Positions 17,501 to 25,801 of a stretch of DNA of 64,000 nucleotides are shown here, one piece after another. Under the pieces are notes generated by a model, which searched no databases, had not been told where the DNA came from, and saw nothing but the letters and a program-made list of their open reading frames with translations. A program made the translations under genes and the position numbers. The stretch lies in NCBI GenBank assembly GCA_045613745.1, contig JAZLBP010000001.1:124001-188000 (forward strand), in the 5' to 3' direction. Position 1 is the first letter of the stretch; the number at the start of each line of letters is the position of its first letter. Origin of the DNA: UBA940 sp045613745. Lineage in GTDB: Bacteria; Bacteroidota; Bacteroidia; Bacteroidales; Rikenellaceae.

Positions 17501-17515
17501 AAAAACAATGTGTGA
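14507..17515 (+). CDS. RND family efflux pump inner-membrane subunit (AcrB/HAE1-like)
   Basis: A 1002-residue proton-driven pump, close to the usual 1000-1050. It has the N-terminal TM1 (VVWFFMAMILVGGVVSFFTL), the porter-domain signature GASPSEVERLLVEPIESEL, a TM4 region with the Asp-bearing proton-relay motif MGMLVDNAIVVTDN, a second half starting HKWFTVVAAYLLLAGALVV, and the C-terminal GLVGMNIKNGVILVDS repeat of TM10-11. Gap to the adaptor is 4 bp; the TolC gene overlaps or abuts its stop. The bulky-drug versus other-substrate question cannot be settled from sequence. No TetR-type regulator is adjacent. Confidence 0.93.
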   Translation: MRATQYSLRNPRVVWFFMAMILVGGVVSFFTLGKKEDSPFVIKSAVLTVRLAGASPSEVERLLVEPIESELQGLRRVDNITSESHFGYARITVELKADTPASEIPQMWDELRRKTLNIQSRLPAEASPIEVTDDFGDVYGLYYGLSADEGITYEELRDVALMLQRRVVTLSGVSKVTLFGEQSPVVEIRISRARLATFAVRPEAIIEAVGAQNTIVDVGERDAGDIRIKVVEPTTYSTLEDIGSQLLMSSDGRQVRLSDIATITMRNADPPEQLMCIDGRRAMGFGISTEQGSDVVATGRRVAEEFESLAPFIPLGVDLVELYPEDKIAEQANNKFIINLLESVAIVVLMVMLAIGMRAGVTIGVSLLLAICGTLLLMGPLGEGLNRTSLAGFIIAMGMLVDNAIVVTDNTAWLMRRGVERMSASMQGVRVARWGLLGATLIAVFSFLPLYLADSSVAEIVKPLFVVMAVSLLLSWVLSLTQVPMMNSRLLKSAPIPKLVTSRGDGVIGWCIRHKWFTVVAAYLLLAGALVVWAAMPKDFFPNLDKPYFRADINLPNGYDIDDTERTTLRMERWLNSRPEVKRVSVAMGATPPRYYLASGTVSGSPAFANLLVELHSTRNTARIAEEFTRWVRDSMPDVWIRSSLFRLSPTPRADIEFGFVGPNIDTLINLTNRTLEFMREDEACVNVRSSWGNRVAVWRPIYSQARGTRLGISRSDMARYMTLATSGIPLGRFRDGDRYVPIVLKDEMSEEHNLASMRSIPVFSRSGKVYPLEQTVARFDFGYEFATRHRYNSEPVMMACCDPAQGVNTVALYEALHQKITEHLILPQGYYLKVFGQQEGQSDSNAALARQLPATLILIWIVLLVLFGDYRRPAVVLLTVPLIVIGLVAGLLVAGRAFDFFSLLGLLGLVGMNIKNGVILVDSVGRNADYGRLVEATRRRVLPVCLASGTTVLGMLPLAFDAMFASMAVGIMGGLIVATALTILVLPALYAIWFRIDKNNV

Positions 17516-17517
17516 TT

Positions 17518-18777
17518 ATGAAAAAGTTAGTGATTGCAATGGTTGCCTGCGTGCAGTGTGTGGTCGGCAGGGCACAAATGTCGCTTGGTGAATATCAACG
17601 TCGCGTCGAGAATTATAGCCACACTCTGGCGGCGGCTTTTTGGGGTGTAGATGGTGCCGAAGCAGACCTGAAACTTGCCCGCAAAGGCTATCTGCCACGA
17701 CTCGATGCGTCGGGCGATTTCAGTGTCAACTTCCGCTCGCAGCGCACCTCCGACGGAACATTTATCCGCCCCTACTCCTTCGGAATTTCGCCCGTAATCT
17801 CGGCTATGCTCTACGATGGCGGAGCTACTCGCGCAGCGGTGGGAACGGCTCGTGCATCGCTCGATATTGCTCGCGCCCAGCAAGAGATGACAACACTCGA
17901 AGTGAGATTCGCCGCCGAGTATGCCTATTGGAACTTGTTGGCATCCACACACTTGCAGATGGCGCGCGAATACTACACCGACATTGTGCGTTCGTTGCGC
18001 GAGGTGGTGCAGGCGCGCTTCGACGATGGCTACACTGGCAAGGGTGATCTGCTGATGGTCGAAACACAACTCAGCGACGCGGTGTACAATCAACTCACTG
18101 CCGAGCAGACAGCGATTCGGGCGCGACACAACTTCAATGTGCTGATGGGAGTCGATGTTGATGCTGTGTTGCAGCCCACAGATTCGCTCTCGGCGGCGCC
18201 ACCGATGCCTCTGCGTGTACCCATCGACACTGTACTTGCCCGCAGGCCCGATGTGTGGGGTGCCGAGTGTGCCATCGACCGTGCCGAGTGGGGTGTGAAC
18301 GCCGCACAAGCACCCTACAACCCCTCGGTGTCGGCCGCGGTGACGGGAACTTACGCTACGGTGAATCCCAATCTGCGCACGCGGATGCAGCTCGATGGAG
18401 GTGCCGGAGTGTCGCTTAATATTCCGATTTTTGCGTGGGGTGCGCGTCGTCAGGCGGTGCGCAGTGCCCGAGCTGTGGTGGTGCAAAACACATTGGCATT
18501 TAGTGAGTTGGTGGATGAAGTACGTCGCGCCGAGGCTGATGCGTGGAATGATGTCGAGAAGACCTACAACGAGGTGTTGCAGAGCGAAGCCTCGCTCGAC
18601 ATCGCAACCGAAAACCTCTCGCTCAGCACCTTCTCCTATGCCGAAGGTCAAATCGCAATCCTTGATGTCCTGTCGGCACAACTCTCGTGGATTCAGCTCT
18701 TCACCAACGCCATCTCCGCCCGAATGGCCTACCGCACAGCACTCGCGACATACAAACTTACGACTGCAAGTTTTTGA
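17518..18777 (+). CDS. TolC-family outer membrane efflux protein (RND operon)
   Basis: About 419 residues with a signal peptide (MKKLVIAMVACVQCVVGRAQ). I choose the ATG at 17518; an in-frame GTG at 17512 overlaps the RND stop codon and would add two residues before the signal. Two duplicated OEP halves are visible, each with long helical, Ala/Glu-rich segments (EQTAIRARHNFNVLMG and RRPDVWGAECAIDRAEWGVN are typical family sites). It forms the outer-membrane exit duct of the tripartite pump. A palindromic repeat element starts 7 nt after its stop. Confidence 0.9.
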   Translation: MKKLVIAMVACVQCVVGRAQMSLGEYQRRVENYSHTLAAAFWGVDGAEADLKLARKGYLPRLDASGDFSVNFRSQRTSDGTFIRPYSFGISPVISAMLYDGGATRAAVGTARASLDIARAQQEMTTLEVRFAAEYAYWNLLASTHLQMAREYYTDIVRSLREVVQARFDDGYTGKGDLLMVETQLSDAVYNQLTAEQTAIRARHNFNVLMGVDVDAVLQPTDSLSAAPPMPLRVPIDTVLARRPDVWGAECAIDRAEWGVNAAQAPYNPSVSAAVTGTYATVNPNLRTRMQLDGGAGVSLNIPIFAWGARRQAVRSARAVVVQNTLAFSELVDEVRRAEADAWNDVEKTYNEVLQSEASLDIATENLSLSTFSYAEGQIAILDVLSAQLSWIQLFTNAISARMAYRTALATYKLTTASF

Positions 18778-18784
18778 TAGGGTT

Positions 18785-19197
18785 GTACTTTTTGAGCCAT
18801 CAAAAAGTACGCAAAAAATGGGGCGCAGACCGCCAGAACGAAAAACTGCGTTTTTCTACTTATGTTTGGATAGTGGGAATGCCGTTGGTATTTTATATAA
18901 CATTTGCGCTTGCGACCTCACAAGTAAACTTGCAGGTCGCAACCACAAACGTCATCTAAATTTCCCTGCGGAAAATACCACCATCCAAACATTTTATAGT
19001 TCAATCGCAAGTCATATCAACTCATATATGGCTGATGTGTAATTTATTTTGCGCTTTGTTTGACTCGTCAACAGAACTAAAATAAGTCGCCTCCGTCTAA
19101 ATAACTATTGCTCGCACCCCCCCGCGGGGTGTGGGCAATAGTTAATCGGGCGGTCTGCGCCCCATTTTTTGGTTCTTTTTGATGACTCAAAAAGAAC
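18785..19197. repeat. Modular palindromic intergenic element, copy 2 (MITE-like, about 48-bp terminal inverted repeats)
   Basis: The left end, hairpin GTACTTTTTGA/TCAAAAAGTAC (18785-18810) plus GCAAAAAATGGGGCGCAGACC, is an inverted copy of the right end, GGTCTGCGCCCCATTTTTTG plus hairpin GTTCTTTTTGA/TCAAAAAGAAC (19172-19197). Inside are a hairpin TTGCGACCT/AGGTCGCAA and the large hairpin with outer arms AACTATTGC/GCAATAGTT (19103-19143), in which both arms differ from copy 1 by matching changes. No coding potential of note. It fills nearly the whole gap between the RND operon and sufB. Confidence 0.8.
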
Positions 19198-19206
19198 ATA
19201 ATAAAA

Positions 19207-19237
19207 TTGTACATTGTGCATTTATTGTTTATCTTTG
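19207..19237 (+). promoter_or_regulatory. Promoter of the suf operon
   Basis: TATCTTTG at 19230-19237 matches the -7 consensus, with TTG at 19207-19209 20 bases upstream as a partial -33. The sufB ATG is 20 bases downstream. It lies just outside the end of repeat copy 2. Confidence 0.55.
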
Positions 19238-19257
19238 CAAGTTGCAGAGATATTGCT

Positions 19258-20709
19258 ATGGAAAAAGACCAAAACAACATAATTGAGACGCTTGCCGAAG
19301 GCGATTACAAGTACGGTTTCACGTCGGATATCGACACCGAGTTCATTCCTAAGGGTCTGAACGAGGATGTTGTGCGACTCATCTCCTCGAAGAAGGGAGA
19401 GCCCGAGTGGCTGCTCGAATACCGACTCAAAGCCTTCCGCTATTGGCAAACCTTGGAGCACCCCACGTGGGCGCACCTTGATATTCCTACTATCGACTTT
19501 CAGGATATAATCTACTACGCCGCGCCCCGCAAGGTGGCTCCCGGTAGTGGTAACCCCGACGATATTGACCCCGAGTTGAAAAAGACCTTCGACAAACTCG
19601 GTATTCCACTCGAAGAGCAACTCGCGCTGGCGGGTGTGGCTGTGGATGCTGTGCTGGACTCGTCGTCGGTCAAGACCACCTTCCGCGAGACTCTCGCCGA
19701 GAAGGGTATCATCTTCTGCTCCATTGGCGAGGCTGTCAAGGAGTATCCCGAGCTTGTGCGCAAATATCTGGGCACAGTGGTATCCTACACCGACAACTTC
19801 TATGCTGCACTCAACTCGGCGGTATTCTCCGATGGTTCGTTCTGCTACATCCCCAAGGGTGTGCGCTGTCCTGTGGAGTTGAGTACCTACTTCCGAATCA
19901 ACGCCAAGGGTACGGGTCAGTTTGAGCGTACGCTGCTTGTGGCCGACGAGGGCTCCTATGTGAGCTACTTGGAGGGTTGCACCGCGCCTATGCGTGACGA
20001 GAATCAACTGCACGCCGCAGTGGTCGAAATCATTGTCGAGGCCGATGCCGAGGTTAAGTATTCGACCGTACAGAACTGGTATCCCGGCGACAAGGAGGGC
20101 AAGGGTGGTATCTATAACTTTGTGACCAAGCGCGGATTGTGTCGTGGCGACCGTGCGCGACTCTCGTGGACACAGGTCGAGACTGGTTCGGCCATCACTT
20201 GGAAATATCCGAGCTGTGTGTTGCAGGGTGACGACTCGGTAGGCGAGTTCTACTCGGTGGCGATGACCAACAACTATCAGCAAGCCGACACAGGTACCAA
20301 GATGATTCACCTCGGACGTGGCACACGCAGCCGCATCGTATCGAAGGGTATCTCGGCGGGACACAGCCAGAATGCCTATCGCGGACTTGTGCGCGTGGCA
20401 CCCAAGGCTTCGGGCGCACGCAACTACTCGCAGTGCGACTCGCTGCTGATTGGCGACAAGTGCGGAGCACACACATTCCCCTATATGGACATCGGAAACC
20501 CTGATGCCGTAGTGGAGCACGAGGCTACAACCTCAAAAATCAACGAGGATCAACTCTTCTACTGCAACCAACGAGGTATCTCAACCGAGGATGCAGTGGG
20601 TATGATCGTAAACGGCTACGCCAAAGAGGTACTCGCAAAACTGCCTATGGAGTTCGCCGTCGAAGCTCAAAAACTACTCGCTATCAGTCTGGAAGGCTCA
20701 GTAGGATAG
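19258..20709 (+). CDS. sufB: Fe-S cluster assembly scaffold protein SufB
   Basis: About 483 residues from the ATG at 19258 (MEKDQNNIIETLAEGDYKYGF); an upstream in-frame ATG at 19207 would overlap the promoter. SufB forms the SufBC2D scaffold on which Fe-S clusters are built from sulfide delivered by a cysteine desulfurase. Diagnostic stretches are KAFRYWQTLEHPTWA, GSFCYIPKGVRCPVELSTYF, YLEGCTAPMRDENQLHAAVV, RGTRSRIVSKGISAGHS and MDIGNPDAVVEHEATTSKI. Followed by sufC, sufD and sufS, with a repeat element between sufB and sufC. Confidence 0.96.
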   Translation: MEKDQNNIIETLAEGDYKYGFTSDIDTEFIPKGLNEDVVRLISSKKGEPEWLLEYRLKAFRYWQTLEHPTWAHLDIPTIDFQDIIYYAAPRKVAPGSGNPDDIDPELKKTFDKLGIPLEEQLALAGVAVDAVLDSSSVKTTFRETLAEKGIIFCSIGEAVKEYPELVRKYLGTVVSYTDNFYAALNSAVFSDGSFCYIPKGVRCPVELSTYFRINAKGTGQFERTLLVADEGSYVSYLEGCTAPMRDENQLHAAVVEIIVEADAEVKYSTVQNWYPGDKEGKGGIYNFVTKRGLCRGDRARLSWTQVETGSAITWKYPSCVLQGDDSVGEFYSVAMTNNYQQADTGTKMIHLGRGTRSRIVSKGISAGHSQNAYRGLVRVAPKASGARNYSQCDSLLIGDKCGAHTFPYMDIGNPDAVVEHEATTSKINEDQLFYCNQRGISTEDAVGMIVNGYAKEVLAKLPMEFAVEAQKLLAISLEGSVG

Positions 20710-20713
20710 GGTT

Positions 20714-20847
20714 GTTCTTTTTGAGCCATCAAAAAGGTGGCATAGCCACTTTTACTACTGCCGTTATGGCTCTAAAACTTTCGGGATAATGGCGGCAGCC
20801 AAACCCGCCGGTATGCGGCTGGTACTTTTTGAACGTGCAAAAAGTAC
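20714..20847. repeat. Modular palindromic intergenic element, copy 3, inside the suf operon
   Basis: Starts 4 nt after the sufB stop with GTTCTTTTTGA; its right arm TCAAAAAG runs into GTGGCATAGCCAC (a small hairpin) rather than the usual GAAC. A segment TACTACTGCCGTTATGG and GGCGGCAGCCAAACCCGCCGG follow, and it ends in the hairpin GTACTTTTTG/CAAAAAGTAC (20822-20847), 30 bp before sufC. The large AACTATCGC-type hairpin is absent. It lies between genes that must be co-expressed, so it is unlikely to be a full terminator. Confidence 0.75.
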
Positions 20848-20877
20848 ATAACAAAGCAGAATATAAACTACAAAACT

Positions 20878-21630
20878 ATGATATTAGAAGTTAAGAATTT
20901 ACACGCGAATGTAGCTGGTAAGGAGGTATTGAGAGGTATCAACTTCGAGGTGCGTCCCGGTGAGGTACACGCTATTATGGGCCCTAACGGCTCGGGTAAG
21001 AGTACCTTTGCGTCGGTATTGGCGGGTAACCCCAAATTTGAGGTTACTGCGGGTGAGGTGCTCTATGATGGAGTGGATTTGCTGTCGCTGCCTATCGAGG
21101 AGAGGGCTCGTCAGGGTTTGTTCCTTGGTTTCCAATACCCCGTTGAGATTCCGGGTGTGAGTATGGCGTCGTTTATGAAGGCTGCTGTTGCTGAGCGCCG
21201 CAAGGCCTTGGGCTTGGAGCCTCTGTCGAGTGCCGAGTTCCTGAAACTTGTGCGCGAGAAGTCGAAGATTGTCGAGCTCGATGGTAAACTCGTGAGCCGC
21301 TCGGTGAACGAGGGCTTCTCGGGTGGCGAGAAGAAGAAGAACGAAATCTTCCAAATGGCGATGTTGGAGCCCCGCTTGGCGGTGCTGGACGAGACTGATA
21401 GTGGTCTGGATATCGACGCACTGCGCATCGTGGCTACGGGCGTTCAACGCCTGCGCTCGCCGCACAACGCAACCGTTGTCATCACTCACTACCAACGCCT
21501 GCTGGACTACATCATTCCCGACTTTGTGCACGTGCTCTATAAGGGTCAAATCATCTACTCGGGCGATAAGTCGCTGGCACTCAAACTCGAACGCGAAGGC
21601 TACGATTGGCTTATCGGCTCACAACAATAA
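20878..21630 (+). CDS. sufC: Fe-S assembly ATPase SufC
   Basis: A 250-residue soluble ABC-type ATPase of the SufBC2D complex, which remodels the scaffold during cluster assembly. Walker A GPNGSGKST lies at about residues 35-43, the Q-loop is FQYPVEIPG, the signature is FSGGEKKKNE (SufC form of LSGGQ) and Walker B is RLAVLDETDSGLDID. The characteristic SufC Asp/Glu pair and HYQRLLDYI switch His are present. It precedes sufD by 9 bp. Confidence 0.97.
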   Translation: MILEVKNLHANVAGKEVLRGINFEVRPGEVHAIMGPNGSGKSTFASVLAGNPKFEVTAGEVLYDGVDLLSLPIEERARQGLFLGFQYPVEIPGVSMASFMKAAVAERRKALGLEPLSSAEFLKLVREKSKIVELDGKLVSRSVNEGFSGGEKKKNEIFQMAMLEPRLAVLDETDSGLDIDALRIVATGVQRLRSPHNATVVITHYQRLLDYIIPDFVHVLYKGQIIYSGDKSLALKLEREGYDWLIGSQQ

Positions 21631-21639
21631 AGGCGCGCA

Positions 21640-22836
21640 ATGAACCAAATGCAACAAATATTCAAAGATATTGCTCTGGGCGAAAACCCTACGGGCTGCG
21701 AGTGGTTTGATGATGTGCGTCGCGAGGCTGTTGTGGCGTGGGGCGAGATGAGCCTGCCCACCGACAAGTGCGAGGAGTACCGCCGTTTCAACCTGAAAGC
21801 CGTGATGGATTCGGTTGTGGGACGCGCCGAGGGCAGCTGCGAGGGATTCGAGCCGCTGAATATCTCGGGCGACGAGATTCGCATCGACAATGGCCGCGTG
21901 GTAAGCGAGGGTGCTTCGGTGCTGGGTGCCGAGAGTGCCATTGCGGAGTATGCGTCGCTCGCGAAGGGTGCTGCAAGTGCTGTGCTTTCGACCGTTCTTG
22001 CTGCTGATGCTGCCGTTATCCGTGTGCGCAGGGGTGAGAGCCGTAAGGTGGTGCTGGATAGCCGCGTGGCAGGAGCGAAGGGCGAGCTGACCGTGAGCCG
22101 CGTTGTGGTGATTGTCGAGGAGGGCGCAATGCTCGACCTGACGGATGTTTGCCGCACCGAGGGTGAAGTTGTTGTTCTGCGTTGCCGCGAGGTTTTTGCG
22201 GCGCGTGGAGCAAATGTCAAGATTGCCGACGTGGTGGAGAATCCCGAGGGTACAGTCATCGACCATCGCTATATGTCGCAAGCCGAGCAAACGGTGTCGA
22301 ATGTGCTGTTTGCGGACGTGAGCAAGGGCGCAAGCCGCACCGACTATGTAACCCTGTTGAAGGGTGAGCACGCCGAGAGCGTATGTAACGGTGTGTTTGT
22401 GTCGGACCTCAAAATCAGAGATATTTATATGGATGTGCAACACTTGGCGTGCGAGTGCCGCAGTTCGGAACTTGTCAAAGGTATCGCCTCGGAGGGCGGT
22501 CGTGGCTCGTTTGCGGGACGTATCTACGTTGCCGAGGGTGCACAGAAAACCGATGCCTCGCTGCTCAACCGCAACATCGTGTTGGGCGGTGCGGCTAAGA
22601 TATACACCAAACCTACGCTCGAAATCTATGCCGATGACGTGAAGTGCGGCCACGGAGCAACCGTAGGACAACTCGACCCCGAAGCGGTATACTATATGCG
22701 CCAGAGGGGATTGTCGAAGCAGGCGGCCGAGAGGTTACAGCTGTTGGGCTTTGCCTCGGAGGTTGTGGAGCGTTTTGGTGGCGAGGCTGCCGAGCGTATT
22801 GCCGCCAGCGTCGAGCAAAAACTGCAAACATTGTAA
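21640..22836 (+). CDS. sufD: Fe-S assembly scaffold protein SufD
   Basis: A 398-residue partner of SufB in the SufBC2D scaffold. The N-terminal half is variable (MNQMQQIFKDIALGENPTG); the C-terminal core has MLDLTDVCRTEGEVVVL, VNPEGTVIDHRYMS-like and SFAGRIYVAEGAQKTDASLL segments and the conserved KCGHGATVGQLDPEAVYYM. It is followed after 4 bp by sufS. Synteny sufB-C-D-S is the standard order. Confidence 0.93.
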   Translation: MNQMQQIFKDIALGENPTGCEWFDDVRREAVVAWGEMSLPTDKCEEYRRFNLKAVMDSVVGRAEGSCEGFEPLNISGDEIRIDNGRVVSEGASVLGAESAIAEYASLAKGAASAVLSTVLAADAAVIRVRRGESRKVVLDSRVAGAKGELTVSRVVVIVEEGAMLDLTDVCRTEGEVVVLRCREVFAARGANVKIADVVENPEGTVIDHRYMSQAEQTVSNVLFADVSKGASRTDYVTLLKGEHAESVCNGVFVSDLKIRDIYMDVQHLACECRSSELVKGIASEGGRGSFAGRIYVAEGAQKTDASLLNRNIVLGGAAKIYTKPTLEIYADDVKCGHGATVGQLDPEAVYYMRQRGLSKQAAERLQLLGFASEVVERFGGEAAERIAASVEQKLQTL

Positions 22837-22840
22837 CGCA

Positions 22841-24064
22841 ATGAAGGAATTTAACGTAGCCGATTTTCGCGCTCACTTCCCCATACTTAACCGCACGGTA
22901 CACGGCAAGCCGCTGGTCTATCTGGACAACGCCGCAACGGCACAGAAGCCCCAGTGTGTGATTGACACCGTCGATATGCTCCACAGCGAGCTGAATGCCA
23001 ATATTCATCGCGGCGTTCACTACTTGGCCGAGGAGTGCACCTCGCGTTATGAGGCTGCGCGCAAGCGTGTGGGTCAGATGTTGGGAACCGACCTTCGCGA
23101 GGAGGTTGTATTCACCTCGGGAGCCACAGCGTCGCTCAACTTGGCGGCGTGGTCGCTCTCCGAGATGTGCATCCGCGAGGGCGACAACGTGGTGGTAAGC
23201 GAGATGGAGCACCACTCCAACCTTGTGCCGTGGCAGGAGATGTGTCGCCGCCGAGGTGCCGAGCTCCGTATGTTGCCTATGGATGACAGCGGACGTTTGT
23301 GTGTCGAGCAGTTGGACGAGATTGCCGACAATCGCACGCGTGTGGTGGCCATTACGCAGTGTTCCAACGTGTTAGGCTCCAAGCCCGACCTCCGCACTGC
23401 CATCGATATTGCCCACGCCAAGGGTGCTATCGCGGTGGTAGATGGTTGTCAGGGCGCGGTACACGGAGGTGTCGATGTGCGCGAGTTGGACTGCGACATC
23501 TATGCCTTTTCGGGTCACAAGCTCTATGCCCCCACGGGTATTGGTGTGATGTACGCCAAGCGCGAGTTGTTGGAGCGTATGCCCGTATGGATGTGTGGAG
23601 GCGATATGGTAGCGACCGTATCGTTCGAGCGCACAACCTTTGCCGAGCTGCCCCTACGTTTCGAGGCGGGAACGGCAAACTACATCGGAGCAATAGCCTT
23701 GGGCACAGCTCTCGACTTTATGGCCGAGTGGGACAAGGAGGGTATGGAGGCACATCTGAACTCTCTTTACACCCGCGCAGTAGATGGTTTGAGCACCATT
23801 GACGGCCTACGTATCTACGGCACAACCGAGGGCAAGGCTCCCATACTTTCGTTCGGCATCGAGGGTGTCCATCCCTACGACCTCGGAATGGTACTCGACA
23901 AACTCGGAATAGCCGTACGCACAGGTACCCACTGCGCCGAACCCGTGATGACACATTTCGGAGTCACAGGTATGTGTCGCGCATCCTTCGCACCCTACAA
24001 CACCACAGCCGAAGTCGATGCCCTCATCGCAGGCGTCACCCGCGCTGCAAGTATGTTTAGATAG
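22841..24064 (+). CDS. sufS: SufS-type cysteine desulfurase
   Basis: About 407 residues from the ATG at 22841 (MKEFNVADFRAHFPIL), 4 bp after sufD; an open frame upstream is overlap with sufD. A PLP enzyme that takes sulfur from cysteine for Fe-S assembly. It has YLDNAATAQKPQCVID, the substrate-side EMEHHSNLVPWQ, DGCQGAVHGGVDV, the PLP lysine in FSGHKLYAPTG and the catalytic-loop cysteine in RTGTHCAEPVM, which marks it as type II (SufS/CsdA). No sufE or sufU is adjacent, so the sulfur acceptor must be elsewhere. Confidence 0.95.
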   Translation: MKEFNVADFRAHFPILNRTVHGKPLVYLDNAATAQKPQCVIDTVDMLHSELNANIHRGVHYLAEECTSRYEAARKRVGQMLGTDLREEVVFTSGATASLNLAAWSLSEMCIREGDNVVVSEMEHHSNLVPWQEMCRRRGAELRMLPMDDSGRLCVEQLDEIADNRTRVVAITQCSNVLGSKPDLRTAIDIAHAKGAIAVVDGCQGAVHGGVDVRELDCDIYAFSGHKLYAPTGIGVMYAKRELLERMPVWMCGGDMVATVSFERTTFAELPLRFEAGTANYIGAIALGTALDFMAEWDKEGMEAHLNSLYTRAVDGLSTIDGLRIYGTTEGKAPILSFGIEGVHPYDLGMVLDKLGIAVRTGTHCAEPVMTHFGVTGMCRASFAPYNTTAEVDALIAGVTRAASMFR

Positions 24065-24069
24065 GTGTT

Positions 24070-24586
24070 GTTCTTTTGTATCGACAAAACTCGCAGACCG
24101 AGAGAAATAGCTACCGCCCTTATCCCAAAACATTTGGGGCCAGAACGGCAGTAGTAAAAGTGGCCGCGCCACCGCAAACCGGCGGATTAACTACCGCCCA
24201 CACCCCGCAAGGGGGTGCGTGCGATAGTTATTTAGACGGAGGCGACTTATTTTAGTTCATTTGACAACACAAATAGGACAAGCCAATCAAATCAACACCA
24301 TCCAGCCGAGCGAGGTTGAGCGATGAAAGAGTGCGTGATTGAAAAAAGTTTGTTGAGCGATGTTTGGATGATGGGTGTGATTCCCGAAGGGAATTTATGT
24401 GAATTTTGCGAGCGAAGGCTGCAAGCTCGCTTGTGAGCCTGCGGGCGCAAAGTTCAGATGAAAATGCCAACGGCATAAACCATCATATAAACATCCCTAA
24501 ACACCCAAAATATAGAGAAACAAAGTTTCTCGTTCGGGCGGTTTGCGCCCCATTTTTTGCGTACTTTTTGATGGTTCAAAAAGTAC
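24070..24586. repeat. Modular palindromic intergenic element, copy 4
   Basis: Begins 5 nt after the sufS stop with GTTCTTTTGT-ATCG-ACAAAA (right arm cut short). It continues with a reverse-oriented GCTACCGCC...GGCAGTAG segment (24106-24186) containing the hairpin GTGGC-CGC-GCCAC; the large hairpin AACTACCGC/GCGATAGTT (24189-24229, one mismatch); a section of about 230 bp similar to copy 1 (with GCGAGC/GCTCGC and ATTCCC/GGGAAT hairpins); GGCGGTTTGCGCCCC; and a terminal hairpin GTACTTTTTGA/TCAAAAAGTAC (24561-24586), 16 bp before the HAD gene. The longest simple copy. Confidence 0.8.
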
Positions 24587-24602
24587 ATAAAACTCAAAAG
24601 TT

Positions 24603-25223
24603 ATGAAGTACAAACACATAGTTTTCGATATTGATGGTACGCTTATAGATACCGAGCGTGCGGCATTGGAGTCGTTGAGTGACACTATTTTCGAGCTTAC
24701 GGGTGAGCGTCGTGAGCCCGAGAGTTTGTGGTTTGCTTTTGGCCCTCCTGCGCACATTACCATCGAGCGCGTGGGCTTGGATATGGAGGCCGGTTTGCGC
24801 TTGTGGTACGAGAAGTTTGGTGAGGCGTTCAAGGATCGTGTCGAAATCTATGCAGGTGTGCGCGAGGTGCTCGAACGACTCACTGCCGAGGGTTGCTCGC
24901 TGGGCGTTGTGACCTCGAAGGTCAGAGAGGAGTACGAGTGTAACTTCATTCCTCTGGGTCTTGGCGGCTACCTGCCTGTGGCTGTGTGTTGCGACGAGTG
25001 CGAGGCACCGAAACCCTCTCCCACCCCTATGTTGCGATATATGGATATTACGGGCGCAAGTGCCGACGAGATATTGTTTGTGGGCGACACGGTCTATGAT
25101 GCCGAGTGTGCTCACGGTGCTAATGTGGATTTTGCGCTTGCAACTTGGGGCGCACAAGATAAAACCGTGTCTGCTGAATATTACCCCGCGACACCTATTG
25201 AATTGATTGATATAGTATTATGA
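24603..25223 (+). CDS. HAD-superfamily hydrolase (phosphoglycolate phosphatase-like)
   Basis: A 206-residue protein with all four HAD motifs: DIDGTLID (residues 9-16, catalytic aspartates 9 and 11), VVTSK (motif II), the lysine in EAPKPSPTP (motif III), and FVGDTVYDAECA (motif IV). The helical cap after motif I is that of the Gph/beta-phosphoglucomutase subclass. The substrate is not determinable. Its stop overlaps the dtd start (ATGA at 25220-25223), so the two are translationally coupled. Confidence 0.88.
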   Translation: MKYKHIVFDIDGTLIDTERAALESLSDTIFELTGERREPESLWFAFGPPAHITIERVGLDMEAGLRLWYEKFGEAFKDRVEIYAGVREVLERLTAEGCSLGVVTSKVREEYECNFIPLGLGGYLPVAVCCDECEAPKPSPTPMLRYMDITGASADEILFVGDTVYDAECAHGANVDFALATWGAQDKTVSAEYYPATPIELIDIVL

Positions 25224-25672
25224 GGGCATTGATTCAACGCGTAAAACGCGCAAGTGTTAGCATCGACGGTGCGCTGCATAGCAGTATCGGCGCAGGAATG
25301 TTGGTGCTGCTGGGAGTCGAGACGGGCGATACCCCTGCCGACTTGGAGTGGCTTGTGGGCAAGGTTGCACGTTTGCGTATCTTTGACGACTCGGAGGGCG
25401 TGATGAACCTCGACGTTGTGGACTCCAAGGGCGAGGTTATGGTGGTGAGCCAATTTACGCTGTGTGCCTCGACCAAGAAGGGCAACCGCCCGTCGTATAT
25501 TGCCGCAGCGCGCGAGGATGAGGCTGTGCCTATGTACGAGGCTTTCAAGAGCCGTCTGGGCGAACTTACGGGCCAACAAGTGGCTTGCGGAGTGTTTGGC
25601 GCAGATATGGCTGTGGAACTCATAAATGATGGCCCTGTGACCATCTGGATAGACTCGCGCAACCGCTTTTAA
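25220..25672 (+). CDS. dtd: D-aminoacyl-tRNA deacylase
   Basis: A 150-residue proofreading enzyme that frees tRNAs wrongly charged with D-amino acids (and glycyl-tRNA-Ala). The N-terminus MRALIQRVKRASVSIDG and the two signature motifs SQFTLCAS and INDGPVTIWID (the Gly-cis-Pro site) are present. Length matches E. coli Dtd (145). Coupled to the HAD gene through a 4-base overlap. Confidence 0.96.
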   Translation: MRALIQRVKRASVSIDGALHSSIGAGMLVLLGVETGDTPADLEWLVGKVARLRIFDDSEGVMNLDVVDSKGEVMVVSQFTLCASTKKGNRPSYIAAAREDEAVPMYEAFKSRLGELTGQQVACGVFGADMAVELINDGPVTIWIDSRNRF

Positions 25673-25748
25673 GAGGTGCGGTTTTTGCTGTGGGTGCAAA
25701 AACCGACAAAAAAACACATTTGCGGGTGCGGTTTACGGAATTTTTCGT

Positions 25749-25756
25749 TACATTTG
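25749..25756 (+). promoter_or_regulatory. -7 box upstream of mqnA
   Basis: TACATTTG matches TAnnTTTG and lies 45 bases upstream of the mqnA ATG. A TTTG at 25719-25722 is 26 bases upstream, slightly too far for a normal -33. Confidence 0.5.
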
Positions 25757-25801
25757 CAGTTGGAACAAACGGAAGTATAACCAATTCAGAACTCTGTATG
25801 G

